From JAKFDI01 sp036676235 (lineage in GTDB: Bacteria; Pseudomonadota; Gammaproteobacteria; Burkholderiales; Burkholderiaceae_C): 64,000 nucleotides of DNA. Shown here in pieces: positions 18,159 through 29,086 of the stretch. Within the stretch, counting starts at the first letter, position 1. Every line of letters starts with the position of its first letter. The stretch lies in assembly GCA_036676235.1 (NCBI GenBank), contig JAKFDI010000012.1:1-64000 (forward strand), given 5' to 3'. The translations under genes were made by a program, and so were the position numbers. A model generated the notes under the pieces. That model was given only the letters and a program-made list of their open reading frames with translations, was not told where the DNA came from and did not search any database.

Positions 18159-21100
18159 ATGACGCAGCACCCCGCTCCCGCCAGCGCCGATGCCCCATCG
18201 CCCGCCCTGCGGGCCTGGGAGGCCTTCGCGCAGCTCGCCTCCGATCTCTTCGTGCTGCTCGACGCGCGCGGCCTCGTGCAATGGGTGAACCCGGCCTTCG
18301 AGCGCGTGTCGGGCTGGTCGCGCGCACAGGCCACAGGCCAGGCGCTCGATGCGCTGCTGGCCGCGCAGGCCAACGAGGGCGCATGGCCGCAGGTGGCCGC
18401 GCAACTGGCCGGCGGCACCGCGATCGAGCCGCTCGAGCTGCCCTGGCGCCGCGCCGACGGCCGGCTCGGCTGGTGCCGCCTGAGCGCGACGCCGATCGAT
18501 GATGCGTTCATGAACGCCGCGCCCGGCGCGTCGCGCGGCATGGCGGTCTGTATGCACGACTGCAGCGAGCCGCGCCGGCTGGCCGAACTGCTGGACATGA
18601 CCCAGGAGTTCGGCCGCCTGGGCGTGTGGGAGCGCGAGATTCCGTCGGGGCGCGGCCAGTGGGACCCGCACGTCTTTCGCTTCTTCGGTTTCGACCCGTC
18701 GGAGAAGACGCCCGATTTCGATGCGGCCTCGCAGCGCATCCACCCGCAGGACTGGCCCCAGCTCAAGTTCCTCGCATCGACCGGGAACTGCGGTCAATAC
18801 GAAGGCCACTTTCGGGTGGTGCTGCCCGACGGCCGCACACGGCGCATCCATTCGCAGTGGTTCGTGAAGCCGGGTCCTGACGGCAAACCCGCGCGCGCCA
18901 TCGGCATCATGCTCGACGACACCGAGGTCTACGACCTCGCGCGCTCGTACAACGAGACGGCCGAGCAACTGCGCCTGGCGGTGGATCTCGGCCGCATCGC
19001 GATCTGGCGGCAGGATCTCGCCACCAACCGCTTCCACTACAACGACTGCGGCTTCCAGATGCTGGGCATGAAGCCGCGGCCCGACGGCTTGTCGCTCGAA
19101 GAAGTGCGCGCCCTGATCCACCCCGACGACCTGCCGACGGTCGTGCGCACCGCGCAGATCGCGCTCGAAGCCACGCACCCGATCGACATGTCGGCGCGCT
19201 ACCGCCGTGTTGACGGCAGCTGGCGCGAGATCCTGATGCGCCGCGTGGTGCGCCGCGCCGACGACGGCACGCCGATCGAGTTCCTCGGCGTCGCGCTCGA
19301 CATGACCGAGCAGTTCAACGAAGCGCGGCGCGTGCGCGAACTCGCCGAGCGGCTCGAAGTGACGGCGAACGCGGCGCGCCTCGGTCTGTTCAACCGCGAC
19401 ATCGCCACTGGCGAAACCGAGTGGAACACCCTGCTCTACCAGATGCTCGGGCGCCCGATCGAGCTGGGTCCTTCCGACAACAAGGAGTGGCTCACGCGCA
19501 TCGTTCACCCGCTGGACCGCGAGGCGATGCAACGCGAGATGCGCCGCCTGAACCAGCCCGCGAACGATGCGTCCTTCGACGTCCAGTTCCGCGTGCTCAC
19601 GCCGCAGGACGAGGTGCGCTGGATCTCGGCGCGCGCGCGCCGAACGCTCCTGAACGGACGCGACATGGTGTTCGGCGTGATGATGGACATCACCACCCAC
19701 GTGCAGACCGAGACGGCTCTGCGCAACGCCAACGCGCGTGCGGCGCTGGCCGCGCGCAGTGCCGGCATCGGCATCTGGGAATGGAACCCGCGCACGCACG
19801 AATCCACCTGGGACGAGGCCATGTGGCGCCTGCGCGGTCGGGAGCCGCGCGCCAACCCGCCGACGACCGAGGAGCGTTCCGCGATGAACCATCCCGACGA
19901 CGCCGGCCGCGCCCGCGAGATGCTGCACCGCGCGATCGACGAGCGCCGCACGCACACCTACCAGTTCCGCGTGATCTGGCCCGATGCCAGCGTGCGCTGG
20001 CTCGCCTCGCGCACCATCCCCATCTACGACGAACACGGCCGCCTCGACCGCTACGTCGGCGTGAACTGGGACGTGACCGACGCCGTCGACGCCGAGACGC
20101 AGCGACGCGAGAAGCTCATCGCCCAGCGCGAAAGCGAAGCCAAGTCGCAGTTCCTCGCCCGCATGAGCCACGAACTGCGCACGCCGCTGAACGCGGTGCT
20201 CGGCTTCGCGCAGCTCCTGCGGCTGGAGGACGACGTGCCGGCCGCGCAGCGGCATGCGCACGTCGACCACATCCTCGCGGCGGGCGAGCATCTGTTGTCG
20301 CTCATCAACGACGTGCTCGACCTCTCGCGCCTGGAGAACGACCATGCGGCGCTCGCGCTCGAATCGGTGCCGCTGCAGCAAGCGCTGACGCAGGCGCTCG
20401 CGCTCGTCGACCCGCTGGCGCGCCGCCTCGGCGTGCGCATCAACAGCACGCCGGCGCCCGAGCGCGTGCTGGCACAGCCCACACGGCTGCGGCAGGTGCT
20501 GCTCAACCTGCTGAGCAACGCCATCAAGTACAACCGGCCCGGCGGCACCGTGGTGCTCAGCACGCGCTCGACGCTAGACACCGTCACGCTGCACGTGCGC
20601 GACACCGGCCGCGGCCTGAGCGCCGAGCAGATCAGCCATCTGTTCGAGCCCTTCAACCGCCTGGGCATCGAGCGGGAAGGCATCGAGGGCACGGGCATCG
20701 GCCTGGCCATCGTCAAGGCGCTGCTCGAACGCATGGGCGGCGCCATCGAGGTGCGCAGCGAGGCCGGCGCCGGCAGCGAGTTCCGCGTCACCCTCGCGCG
20801 CGCCGCCGAGCCGCGCGACCCGGCCGCTGCACCGCCGACGCCCGCGCCGGCACCCGCGCATGAGAACTCCGACCGCCGTGCACGCTTGCTCTACATCGAG
20901 GACAACGCGCTCAATGTTCTGCTGGTCGAGGAATTGCTGGCCACCTGCCGCGGGCTGTCGGTGCGCAGCGAGCCGGACGGCGCGCGCGGCGTGGCGCGGG
21001 CGCAGGCCATGCGTCCGGACCTGGTGCTGATCGACATGCAGTTGCCCGACTTCGATGGCCTGGAAGTGCTGCGCCGGCTGCGGGCCGATGCGCGCACGGC

Positions 21101-21290
21101 AGCTATTCCCTGCATCGCGCTCTCGGCCAACGCCGTGCCGGCCGACATCGCCCGCGCCGTGGCAGCGGGGTTCAACGACTATGTGACCAAGCCGATCGAC
21201 TTCGCCGTTCTCGTGAAGACCATCGACGAGGTGCTTGCCGCGCGGGGTGCCGAACCGGCGACAGCGCGGCCCGGCGAACTGCCGCCCTGA
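18159..21290 (+). CDS. Soluble hybrid histidine kinase, five PAS domains and a receiver
   Basis: A 1043-residue sensor kinase without membrane segments. About five PAS-type units are seen, starting near residues 20, 150, 275, 400 and 530 (for example LGRIAIWRQDLATNRFHYND and AGIGIWEWNPRTHESTWDEA). The HisKA phospho-acceptor is His671 in MSHELRTPLNAVLGFAQLL. An HATPase domain follows, with NLLSNAIKYN and GTGIGLAIVKALLERMGG, then a C-terminal receiver (LLYIEDNALN, phospho-acceptor Asp959 in LIDMQLPDFDG, Lys in VTKPIDF). No output partner lies nearby, so phosphate probably passes to a distant phosphotransfer protein. The signal is probably cytoplasmic; its ligand is unknown. Confidence 0.92.
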   Translation: MTQHPAPASADAPSPALRAWEAFAQLASDLFVLLDARGLVQWVNPAFERVSGWSRAQATGQALDALLAAQANEGAWPQVAAQLAGGTAIEPLELPWRRADGRLGWCRLSATPIDDAFMNAAPGASRGMAVCMHDCSEPRRLAELLDMTQEFGRLGVWEREIPSGRGQWDPHVFRFFGFDPSEKTPDFDAASQRIHPQDWPQLKFLASTGNCGQYEGHFRVVLPDGRTRRIHSQWFVKPGPDGKPARAIGIMLDDTEVYDLARSYNETAEQLRLAVDLGRIAIWRQDLATNRFHYNDCGFQMLGMKPRPDGLSLEEVRALIHPDDLPTVVRTAQIALEATHPIDMSARYRRVDGSWREILMRRVVRRADDGTPIEFLGVALDMTEQFNEARRVRELAERLEVTANAARLGLFNRDIATGETEWNTLLYQMLGRPIELGPSDNKEWLTRIVHPLDREAMQREMRRLNQPANDASFDVQFRVLTPQDEVRWISARARRTLLNGRDMVFGVMMDITTHVQTETALRNANARAALAARSAGIGIWEWNPRTHESTWDEAMWRLRGREPRANPPTTEERSAMNHPDDAGRAREMLHRAIDERRTHTYQFRVIWPDASVRWLASRTIPIYDEHGRLDRYVGVNWDVTDAVDAETQRREKLIAQRESEAKSQFLARMSHELRTPLNAVLGFAQLLRLEDDVPAAQRHAHVDHILAAGEHLLSLINDVLDLSRLENDHAALALESVPLQQALTQALALVDPLARRLGVRINSTPAPERVLAQPTRLRQVLLNLLSNAIKYNRPGGTVVLSTRSTLDTVTLHVRDTGRGLSAEQISHLFEPFNRLGIEREGIEGTGIGLAIVKALLERMGGAIEVRSEAGAGSEFRVTLARAAEPRDPAAAPPTPAPAPAHENSDRRARLLYIEDNALNVLLVEELLATCRGLSVRSEPDGARGVARAQAMRPDLVLIDMQLPDFDGLEVLRRLRADARTAAIPCIALSANAVPADIARAVAAGFNDYVTKPIDFAVLVKTIDEVLAARGAEPATARPGELPP

Positions 21291-21336
21291 TCGGAAGAGC
21301 GGGCCGGAGCGAGCGGGCGGCCCCGGAGAACCGCCG

Positions 21337-22743
21337 CTATGCCGGAACCGCGCCCGCCACCTTCGGCTCGCCGACGACCCGCGTTACCTCGCGCATCGTC
21401 ACGAACTCCTCCGCTGCCGTCGGGTGAATGCCCACCGTCGCGTCGAACACCGCCTTGGTGGCGCCGGCCTTCATCGCCACCGCGAAGCCCTGCACCAGCT
21501 CGCCCGCCTCGTGGCCGACCATGTGCAGACCCACGACGCGATCACTCGCGTCGTCGACGACAAGCTTCATGAAGGTGCGCTCGGTGCTGCCTGACAGCGT
21601 GTGGCGCAGCGGCTTGAACTCGCTGCAGTACACGCGCACGCGACCATAGCGCTCGATCGCCTGCGCCTCGCTCCAGCCCACCGTGCCGATGGGCGGCGTC
21701 GTGAACACCGCCGTCGGGATGAACTCGTAGTCCATGCGGCGCGCAGCCTCGCCGAACAACTGGTCGACGACCACCATCGCCTCGGCCAGCGCCACGGGCG
21801 TGAGCTGCACGTGATCGGTGACGTCGCCGATGGCGAAGATCGACGGCACGTTGGTCCGGTAGTCGTCGTCGACCAGGATCTCGCCTCGGTCGCCGAGCGC
21901 CACGCCGGCCTGGACGAGGCCGAGGCCTTCGGTGTTGGGCCGCCGGCCGGTGGCGTAGAGCAGCGCATCGACCGCCAGCGTGCTGTGGTCCGACAGCGTG
22001 AGCAGCAGCTCGCCCGCCCGGCGCTCCACCGCCTGAACCTCGGTCGACAGGCGCAGCGCCAGACCCTTCTTCGCCACCTCGCGTTCGAGGAAGCCGGCGA
22101 TATCGCCGTCGAAGCCGCGCAGCACCTGCGCGCCGCGTACGATCTGCGTCACCTGCGCACCCAGGCCCTGGAAGATCGACGCCATCTCGCAGGCGATGTA
22201 GCCTGCGCCGACCACGGCAAGCCGCTGCGGAAACTCGGGCAAGTCGAACATCGCGTCCGAGACGAGCGCATGTTCGCCCCCAGGCACCTGCGCCAGCACC
22301 GGCCGCCCGCCGGTGGCGACGAGGATGTGCTTCGCCAGCACGCGCTGCGTACCGGACGAAAGATCCACCGCCACCTCGTTCGGCCCGACGATGCGCGCAT
22401 GGCCGCGCAGCAGCGTGACGCCAGCGTTCACCAGCAGTTTCTCGTACACGCCGCCCAGCCGCTCGATCTCGATCGCGCGCCGGCTTTTCAGCAGCGGCCA
22501 GTCGAGCGCGGGATGCGCCGGCACGCTCCAGCCGAAACCGCGCGCCTCCTCGAAGGCCTCGGGGTACTGCGAGGCGTAGCTGTAGAGCTTTTTCGGAATG
22601 CAGCCGACGTTCACGCAGGTGCCGCCGAGCGCGCCCATCTCAGCCACGGCTACCTGGGCGCCGCGCTGCGCCGCCATGCGCGCGGCGCGCACGCCGCCAC
22701 TGCCGGCTCCGATCACGAAAAGATCGACCTCGATCGACGACAT
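21337..22743 (-). CDS. gor: Glutathione-disulfide reductase
   Basis: A 468-residue FAD flavoprotein that reduces glutathione disulfide with NADPH. Seen: FAD motif VIGAGSGGVRAAR, the redox-active disulfide GGTCVNVGCIPKK, the second nucleotide motif VVGAGYIACEMASIFQGLG, FAIGDVTDHVQLTPVA, and the C-terminal catalytic HPTAAEEFVTMRE. Start ATG 22743 is preferred over 22755 because SSIEVDLFVIGAG matches the family N-terminus. Convergent with the hybrid kinase. Together with the frmA/fghA pair it marks a glutathione-based organism. Confidence 0.93.
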   Translation of the reverse strand: MSSIEVDLFVIGAGSGGVRAARMAAQRGAQVAVAEMGALGGTCVNVGCIPKKLYSYASQYPEAFEEARGFGWSVPAHPALDWPLLKSRRAIEIERLGGVYEKLLVNAGVTLLRGHARIVGPNEVAVDLSSGTQRVLAKHILVATGGRPVLAQVPGGEHALVSDAMFDLPEFPQRLAVVGAGYIACEMASIFQGLGAQVTQIVRGAQVLRGFDGDIAGFLEREVAKKGLALRLSTEVQAVERRAGELLLTLSDHSTLAVDALLYATGRRPNTEGLGLVQAGVALGDRGEILVDDDYRTNVPSIFAIGDVTDHVQLTPVALAEAMVVVDQLFGEAARRMDYEFIPTAVFTTPPIGTVGWSEAQAIERYGRVRVYCSEFKPLRHTLSGSTERTFMKLVVDDASDRVVGLHMVGHEAGELVQGFAVAMKAGATKAVFDATVGIHPTAAEEFVTMREVTRVVGEPKVAGAVPA

Positions 22744-22865
22744 GGCGTGTTCCATGAGAGTGATGTCCGGCAGCCATGCTGCCAGCGAACGCCGCCCGGC
22801 GCCCCGCGCAAGTCGCAGCGTCCTTGCGCCGGCCCGGGTCTACGGGCGGCGCATCGGCCGCGGCT

Positions 22866-23138
22866 TCAGGCCAGGCCCTTCTCGAGCAAGGAGGCGACGA
22901 GCGCGTTGATCCCGCCCTCGTGGGAAGCGGCACGTTCGTTCAGGCGCTGCACCAGCGTCGACGGCAGCTTGCAGGCGAAGGGAACCAGCCCCGCGGCCGC
23001 ATCCAGGCGGCGCTGCTCGCGGCGGTCAACCATGTCGGCGACGCCCTGGCCGAAGCGGCCCGACACGCCGGCGCTCTTCATCTGGCCGTGAATCTTCTTG
23101 GCCTTGCTCTTTTCCAGATCGGTCTTCTTCATGCTCAT
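22866..23138 (-). CDS. Conserved hypothetical protein, ribbon-helix-helix-like
   Basis: A 90-residue basic protein. The N-terminal half (KKTDLEKSKAKKIHGQMKSAG) is lysine-rich, followed by DRREQRRLDAAAGLVPFACKLPSTLVQRLNERA and a C-terminal helix INALVASLLEKGLA. The strand-helix-helix pattern VPFACKLPSTLVQRL resembles ribbon-helix-helix DNA-binding proteins, but no partner toxin is adjacent. A second in-frame ATG lies at 23132. Similar proteins occur widely in Burkholderiales with no assigned function. Divergent from yaeQ. Confidence 0.75.
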   Translation of the reverse strand: MSMKKTDLEKSKAKKIHGQMKSAGVSGRFGQGVADMVDRREQRRLDAAAGLVPFACKLPSTLVQRLNERAASHEGGINALVASLLEKGLA

Positions 23139-23224
23139 GGCGGGTTCCGCTCATCGGTGGGCTCGCATTGTCGTCGTGCACGGGCAGCGACAATCCGCCT
23201 CCACTTCCGCCCGCCCCACCACGC

Positions 23225-23794
23225 ATGGCACTCAAAGCCACGATCTACAAGGCCACGCTCCAGATCGCCGACATGGACCGGTCCCTCTATGCCGACCATT
23301 CGGTGACCCTTGCCCGCCATCCGTCCGAAACCGACGAGCGCATGATGATCCGTCTGCTCGCCTTCGCGCTCCACGTGCCGGCCGACGATGCGCGGGGCAC
23401 GCTCGAGTTCGCCAAGGACCTGTGGGACGTGGACGAACCCGCGCTGTGGCAGAAGGACCTGACCGGGCAGATCATTCACTGGATCGACGTGGGCCAGCCC
23501 GACGACAAGCGGCTGATGAAAGCCGGCCCGCGCTGCGAACGCGCGAGCGTGTTCAGCTTCAGTTCCAGCACGCCGGTGTGGTGGAGCGGCATCGCCAACA
23601 AGCTCACGCGGCTGCAGAACCTGGACGTGTGGCAGATCGCTGCGGCGCAGAGCCAGGCGCTGGCCGCACTGGCGGCGCGCACCATGCAGTTGCAGGTGAC
23701 GGTGCAGGACGGCACGGTGTGGGTGTCGAACGGGCAGGACTCGATCGAGATCGCACCGCAGCGGCTGCTCGAGCGGCAAGCCTCGCGCCGATAG
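23225..23794 (+). CDS. yaeQ: YaeQ family protein
   Basis: A 189-residue protein of the YaeQ family, which has a PD-(D/E)XK nuclease-like fold but no established activity. Family landmarks: MALKATIYKATLQIADMDR, HPSETDERMMIRLLAFALH, LWDVDEPALWQKDLTG, IDVGQPDDKRLMKAG, and WWSGIANKLTRL. Start ATG 23225 matches the family N-terminus; the frame is open further upstream to 23168. It is followed 23 bases later by folA, suggesting one transcript. Confidence 0.9.
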   Translation: MALKATIYKATLQIADMDRSLYADHSVTLARHPSETDERMMIRLLAFALHVPADDARGTLEFAKDLWDVDEPALWQKDLTGQIIHWIDVGQPDDKRLMKAGPRCERASVFSFSSSTPVWWSGIANKLTRLQNLDVWQIAAAQSQALAALAARTMQLQVTVQDGTVWVSNGQDSIEIAPQRLLERQASRR

Positions 23795-23817
23795 TCGCGC
23801 GCTGCACAATTTCGCGC

Positions 23818-24336
23818 ATGACCACCCCCATCCTCAGCCTGATTGCCGCGGTTGCGCGCGACGGCGGCATCGGCCGGCGCAACGAACTGCTCTGGCACGA
23901 GAGCGAAGACCAGAAGCACTTTCGCCGCGTGACCATGGGCTGCCCGGTCGTCATGGGCCGCAAGACCTGGGATTCGCTGCCCACGCGCTTTCGCCCCCTG
24001 CCTGGCCGGCGCAACGTGGTGCTCACGCGCGACGCCGCCTGGCAGGCCGAAGGCGCCGAACGTGCGGGTTCGCTCGACGAGGCGCTCGCACTGCTCGCCG
24101 TCGCGCCCAAGGTCTTCGTCATCGGCGGCGGGCAGGTCTACGCCGAGGCGTTGCCGCGCGCCGATGAGCTGGTGCTCACCGAGATCGACGCCGTCTTCGA
24201 TGCAGACGCCTTCTTTCCGGTTTGGCCGCGCGGTGACTTCGATGAAGTGTCGAGCGAGGCGCACACGACGCAAGGCGGAACGCGCTACCGCTTCGTGACG
24301 TACCGACGCCGATCGCACCAGGCGGCGGAACGCTGA
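23818..24336 (+). CDS. folA: Dihydrofolate reductase
   Basis: A 172-residue DHFR that reduces dihydrofolate with NADPH. Seen: SLIAAVARDGGIGRRNELLWH (substrate and cofactor site; a Glu in ESEDQKHFRR stands in the acidic catalytic region), PVVMGRKTWDSLP, the NADPH-binding RRNVVLTR, and VFVIGGGQVYAEAL. Length is typical for chromosomal DHFRs. Start is the ATG at 23818, 23 bases after yaeQ, and chrA follows 40 bases downstream on the same strand. Confidence 0.94.
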   Translation: MTTPILSLIAAVARDGGIGRRNELLWHESEDQKHFRRVTMGCPVVMGRKTWDSLPTRFRPLPGRRNVVLTRDAAWQAEGAERAGSLDEALALLAVAPKVFVIGGGQVYAEALPRADELVLTEIDAVFDADAFFPVWPRGDFDEVSSEAHTTQGGTRYRFVTYRRRSHQAAER

Positions 24337-24376
24337 CGCCGAACCCCGCTGCCGCGCCGCACACCGCAGTCGCCGC

Positions 24377-25639
24377 ATGAGTGCATCGATGCCGAAGCCG
24401 GGTCCGCACGACGCGAGCACTCGTCAGGAAGAGCTCGCGGCCCCGTCGGCGGGTCGCGCCCTCGAAGTGCTGTGGGCCTTCCTGCGCCTCGGTCTCACGT
24501 CGTTCGGCGGACCCGTCGCCCACCTCGGCTACTTCCGCACCGAGTTCGTCGAGCGCCGGCGCTGGCTGGACGATCGCGGCTTCTCCGATCTGGTCGCGCT
24601 GTGCCAGTTCCTGCCGGGACCGGCCAGCAGCCAGACCGGCATGGTGCTCGGATTGGCGCGCGCCGGATGGTTGGGCGCGCTCATGGCCTGGGTGGGCTTC
24701 ACCTTGCCCTCGGCGCTGGCACTCATCGCCTTTGCGTATGGAATCGCGCGCTACGGCGATCTGGCCGCCTCGGGGGTGGTGCACGGGCTGAAGGTGGCGG
24801 CAGTGGCCGTTGTGGCGCAGGCCGTCTGGGGCATGGCGAAATCGCTGTGCCCCGACCGTCCGCGCGCCGGGCTGGCAATCTTCGCGGCGCTGCTCACGCT
24901 GCTGCTGCCCTCGGCGATCGGCCAGGTGGGGGCGATCCTCGTCTGCGGCCTGATCGGCTGGCGACTGTTGCGCTTGCCGCGCGAGGCGCCGATGCAGCCC
25001 GTCGCCTTCCGGGTGTCGCGGCGAGCCGGCGTGGTGGCGCTTGCCTTGTTTGCCGCCCTGCTGCTGGGCCTGCCCATGCTGGCCGCGATCAGTGGCTCAG
25101 CGCTGTGGCAACCGCTGTGGCAACGGATCGACGGCTTCTACCGCGCCGGCTCGCTGGTATTTGGCGGCGGCCACGTGGTGCTGCCGCTGCTGCAGTCGGT
25201 CGTCGTTCCGTCCGGCGCCGTCGACGAATCGGTCTTCCTCGCGGGCTACGGCGCCGCGCAGGCGGTGCCCGGGCCGTTGTTCAGTTTCGCGGCGTACCTG
25301 GGCGCCGTGATGACGGGGCCGCTCACCGGCTGGGCCGGTGGGCTGGTGCTGCTGGTCGTCATCTTCGTTCCAGGCTTTCTGCTTGTGGTGGGCGCACTGC
25401 CGTTCTGGGACGCGCTGCGCCGGCGCGATGCCGTGCAGTCGGCCATGGCCGGCGTCAACGCCGGGGTCGTAGGCCTGCTGTTGTCTGCCCTGTACGACCC
25501 GGTCTGGACCAGCGCCATTCACTCGCGCTTCGACTTCGGCCTGGCAGTTGCCGCGTTCGGGTTGCTGGTCTACGCGCGCCTGTCGCCGGTGATCGTTGTG
25601 GTGTTGGCCGCAGCCGCCGCGGCAGTCGCCAAACTCTGA
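24377..25639 (+). CDS. chrA: Chromate transporter, two-domain ChrA
   Basis: A 420-residue CHR-superfamily inner-membrane protein made of two homologous halves. Each half carries the family signature: FLRLGLTSFGGPVAHLGYFR near residue 35 and SLVFGGGHVVLPLLQ near residue 260. LPGPASSQTGMVLG and VPGPLFSFAAYLGAVM are the paired PGP motifs. About ten to twelve membrane segments are expected. Family members export chromate or sulfate-like anions; chromate resistance is plausible but not shown by context, since no chrB regulator is adjacent. It follows folA closely and precedes xth. Confidence 0.9.
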   Translation: MSASMPKPGPHDASTRQEELAAPSAGRALEVLWAFLRLGLTSFGGPVAHLGYFRTEFVERRRWLDDRGFSDLVALCQFLPGPASSQTGMVLGLARAGWLGALMAWVGFTLPSALALIAFAYGIARYGDLAASGVVHGLKVAAVAVVAQAVWGMAKSLCPDRPRAGLAIFAALLTLLLPSAIGQVGAILVCGLIGWRLLRLPREAPMQPVAFRVSRRAGVVALALFAALLLGLPMLAAISGSALWQPLWQRIDGFYRAGSLVFGGGHVVLPLLQSVVVPSGAVDESVFLAGYGAAQAVPGPLFSFAAYLGAVMTGPLTGWAGGLVLLVVIFVPGFLLVVGALPFWDALRRRDAVQSAMAGVNAGVVGLLLSALYDPVWTSAIHSRFDFGLAVAAFGLLVYARLSPVIVVVLAAAAAAVAKL

Positions 25640-25690
25640 CACCATCGTCCCGCAAGCGGCCACTCCATCAGCGTGAGGACCACCCCTGTC

Positions 25691-26461
25691 ATGAAGATCG
25701 CCACCTGGAACGTCAACTCCCTCGCCGTGCGCCTGCCGCAGGTGCAGGCCTGGCTGGCCGAGCACCAGCCCGACCTGCTGTGCCTGCAGGAAACCAAGCT
25801 CACCGACGACAAGTTTCCGCAGGCCGAGTTGCTGGCGGCCGGCTATCAGTCGCAGTGGTTCGGGCAGCGCACCTACAACGGCGTGGCGCTGCTGAGCCGC
25901 TCGCCGATCACCGACGTGGTGAAGAACATTCCCGGCTTCGACGATCCGCAGGCGCGCGTGATCGCCGGCACGATGGGCGAGGTGCGCGTGATCGGCGCCT
26001 ACTTTCCCAACGGGCAGGCGCCGGGCAGCGAGAAGTTCGCCTACAAGATGAAGTGGCTGGAGGCGCTGAACGCCTGGCTGCGCACGGAGTTGGCGCAGCA
26101 TCCGAAGCTCGCGCTGCTGGGCGACTACAACGTCGCGCCCGAAGACCGTGACGTGTACGACCCGATCGCGTGGACGGGGCAGATCCATTGCACGCCCGAG
26201 GAACGCGCGCACTTCACCGGGCTCATCGGCTGCGGCCTGGTCGACGCGTTCCGCTGCTTCGATCAGCCGCCCAAGAGCTGGTCGTGGTGGGATTACCGCA
26301 ACCTCGCGTTCCGCAAGAACCAGGGGCTGCGCATCGACCACATCCTCGTGAGCCACGCGCTGCGGGAGACGCTGCTGTCATGCGTGATCGACAAGCTGCC
26401 GCGCAAGAACGAGCGGCCGAGCGACCACGCGCCGGTGGTGGCGACCTTCTCGGGCGTCTGA
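25691..26461 (+). CDS. xth: Exodeoxyribonuclease III
   Basis: A 256-residue exonuclease III/AP endonuclease of base-excision repair. Seen: MKIATWNVNSLAVRLPQV, the metal-binding Glu in CLQETKLTDDKFP, YNGVALLSR, the LLGDYNVAPEDRDVYDP catalytic segment, WWDYRNLAFRKNQGLRIDHIL, and the final catalytic His in ERPSDHAPV. All key residues of the endonuclease/exonuclease/phosphatase fold are present. It starts at ATG 25691, 51 bases after chrA, and is convergent with ntrC. Confidence 0.94.
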   Translation: MKIATWNVNSLAVRLPQVQAWLAEHQPDLLCLQETKLTDDKFPQAELLAAGYQSQWFGQRTYNGVALLSRSPITDVVKNIPGFDDPQARVIAGTMGEVRVIGAYFPNGQAPGSEKFAYKMKWLEALNAWLRTELAQHPKLALLGDYNVAPEDRDVYDPIAWTGQIHCTPEERAHFTGLIGCGLVDAFRCFDQPPKSWSWWDYRNLAFRKNQGLRIDHILVSHALRETLLSCVIDKLPRKNERPSDHAPVVATFSGV

Positions 26462-26468
26462 GCGGCGC

Positions 26469-27962
<1,494 letters not shown>

Positions 27963-28006
27963 GCTGCGCATCGGTTGCCTGCCCGGCCACGCACGCGGCG
28001 CGCGGC

Positions 28007-29086
28007 TCAGGGCAGCGGAATCATGATCTTGAACAGCGTCTTGCCCGAAACGCTCTCGCATTCGATCGTGCCGTGGTGTTGCTGCACGAAGGTCTGCGCC
28101 AGCGTGAGCCCCAGGCCCGACCCGCCCTCGCGTCCCGACACCAGCGGGTAGAAGACGCGATCGCGGATCGACTCGGGAACGCCCGGGCCGTTGTCCTCGA
28201 TATGCAATTCCAGTGCCAGACGATAGCGCTGCTTGCCCAGCGTCACCTGCCGCGCGATGCGCGTGCGCAGCACGATGCGGGCGTCACCCGAGGCGATGCG
28301 CTCGCAGAGCGCCTGCGCCGCGTTGTGGGCGATGTTGAGCACCGCCTGGATGAGCTGCTCACGGTCGCCGCGGAATTCGGGGATCGAGGTGTCGTAGTCG
28401 CGCTGAACGCGCAAGCCCCGCGGGAACTCGGCGAGGATGAGCGAACGCACGCGCTCGCACACCTCGTGGATGTTCACGTCGCTCACCACGTGCGGCTTGC
28501 GGTGCGGCGCGAGCAGCCGATCGACCAGCGCCTGCAGGCGGTCGGCCTCGTTGATGATGACCTGGGTGTACTCGGTGAGACCCTTGGACTCGACCTCCAT
28601 CTCGAGCAGTTGGGCCGCGCCGCGGATGCCGCCGAGCGGGTTCTTGATCTCGTGCGCCAGGTTGCGGATCAGTTCCTTGTTGGCCTGCGCCTGGTCGAGT
28701 GCGCGCTCCTCGCGGTCCTGCCGCGCCTGCTGCTCGATCTCCACCAGCTCGATCACCACGTCGCTCGTGCCCTCCATCTGGTTGACGATGGCGTGCACGG
28801 CGATGGGCTCGTCGTGTGGGCGGCGCAACTGGGCGTCGAGCCGGCTGGTGGCGAAGTCGTTGCGCAGCACGGCGGCCACCGTCTCGCGAAGCGGCTGCGA
28901 ATCAGCCAGCCAGTCGAAGATCGAGCCGCGCAGCACGCTGCGCCGCGGCAGGCCCAGCACCTGCTCGAAGGCGGCGTTGGCAAAGACGAAGCTGCCGTCG
29001 GCCTGGACGATCGCCACCAGGGTGGCGAGGTGGTCGAGCGCGGCGAAGCCCGAGGTGGCGGGCTCGCGCGACGGGCCGGCCTTCAC
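28007..29086 (-). CDS. ntrB: Nitrogen regulation sensor kinase NtrB
   Basis: A 359-residue soluble histidine kinase that phosphorylates NtrC under nitrogen limitation and is controlled by PII. It has an N-terminal PAS domain (TLVAIVQADGSFVFANAAFEQVLGLP), phospho-acceptor His145 in RNLAHEIKNPLGGIRGAAQLL, and ATP-binding motifs HNAAQAL, DNGPGVP and GGSGLGLTLAQTFVQQHHG. Its start overlaps the stop of the DUF4124 gene as ATGA (29086-29083), implying translational coupling. No membrane segment, as expected for NtrB. Confidence 0.94.
   Translation of the reverse strand: MKAGPSREPATSGFAALDHLATLVAIVQADGSFVFANAAFEQVLGLPRRSVLRGSIFDWLADSQPLRETVAAVLRNDFATSRLDAQLRRPHDEPIAVHAIVNQMEGTSDVVIELVEIEQQARQDREERALDQAQANKELIRNLAHEIKNPLGGIRGAAQLLEMEVESKGLTEYTQVIINEADRLQALVDRLLAPHRKPHVVSDVNIHEVCERVRSLILAEFPRGLRVQRDYDTSIPEFRGDREQLIQAVLNIAHNAAQALCERIASGDARIVLRTRIARQVTLGKQRYRLALELHIEDNGPGVPESIRDRVFYPLVSGREGGSGLGLTLAQTFVQQHHGTIECESVSGKTLFKIMIPLP

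Noticed and set aside
17997..20381. A minus-strand open frame of about 790 codons inside the hybrid kinase gene
   Set aside because: It is antisense to an obvious sensor kinase with conserved motifs. Composition is that of a shadow frame.
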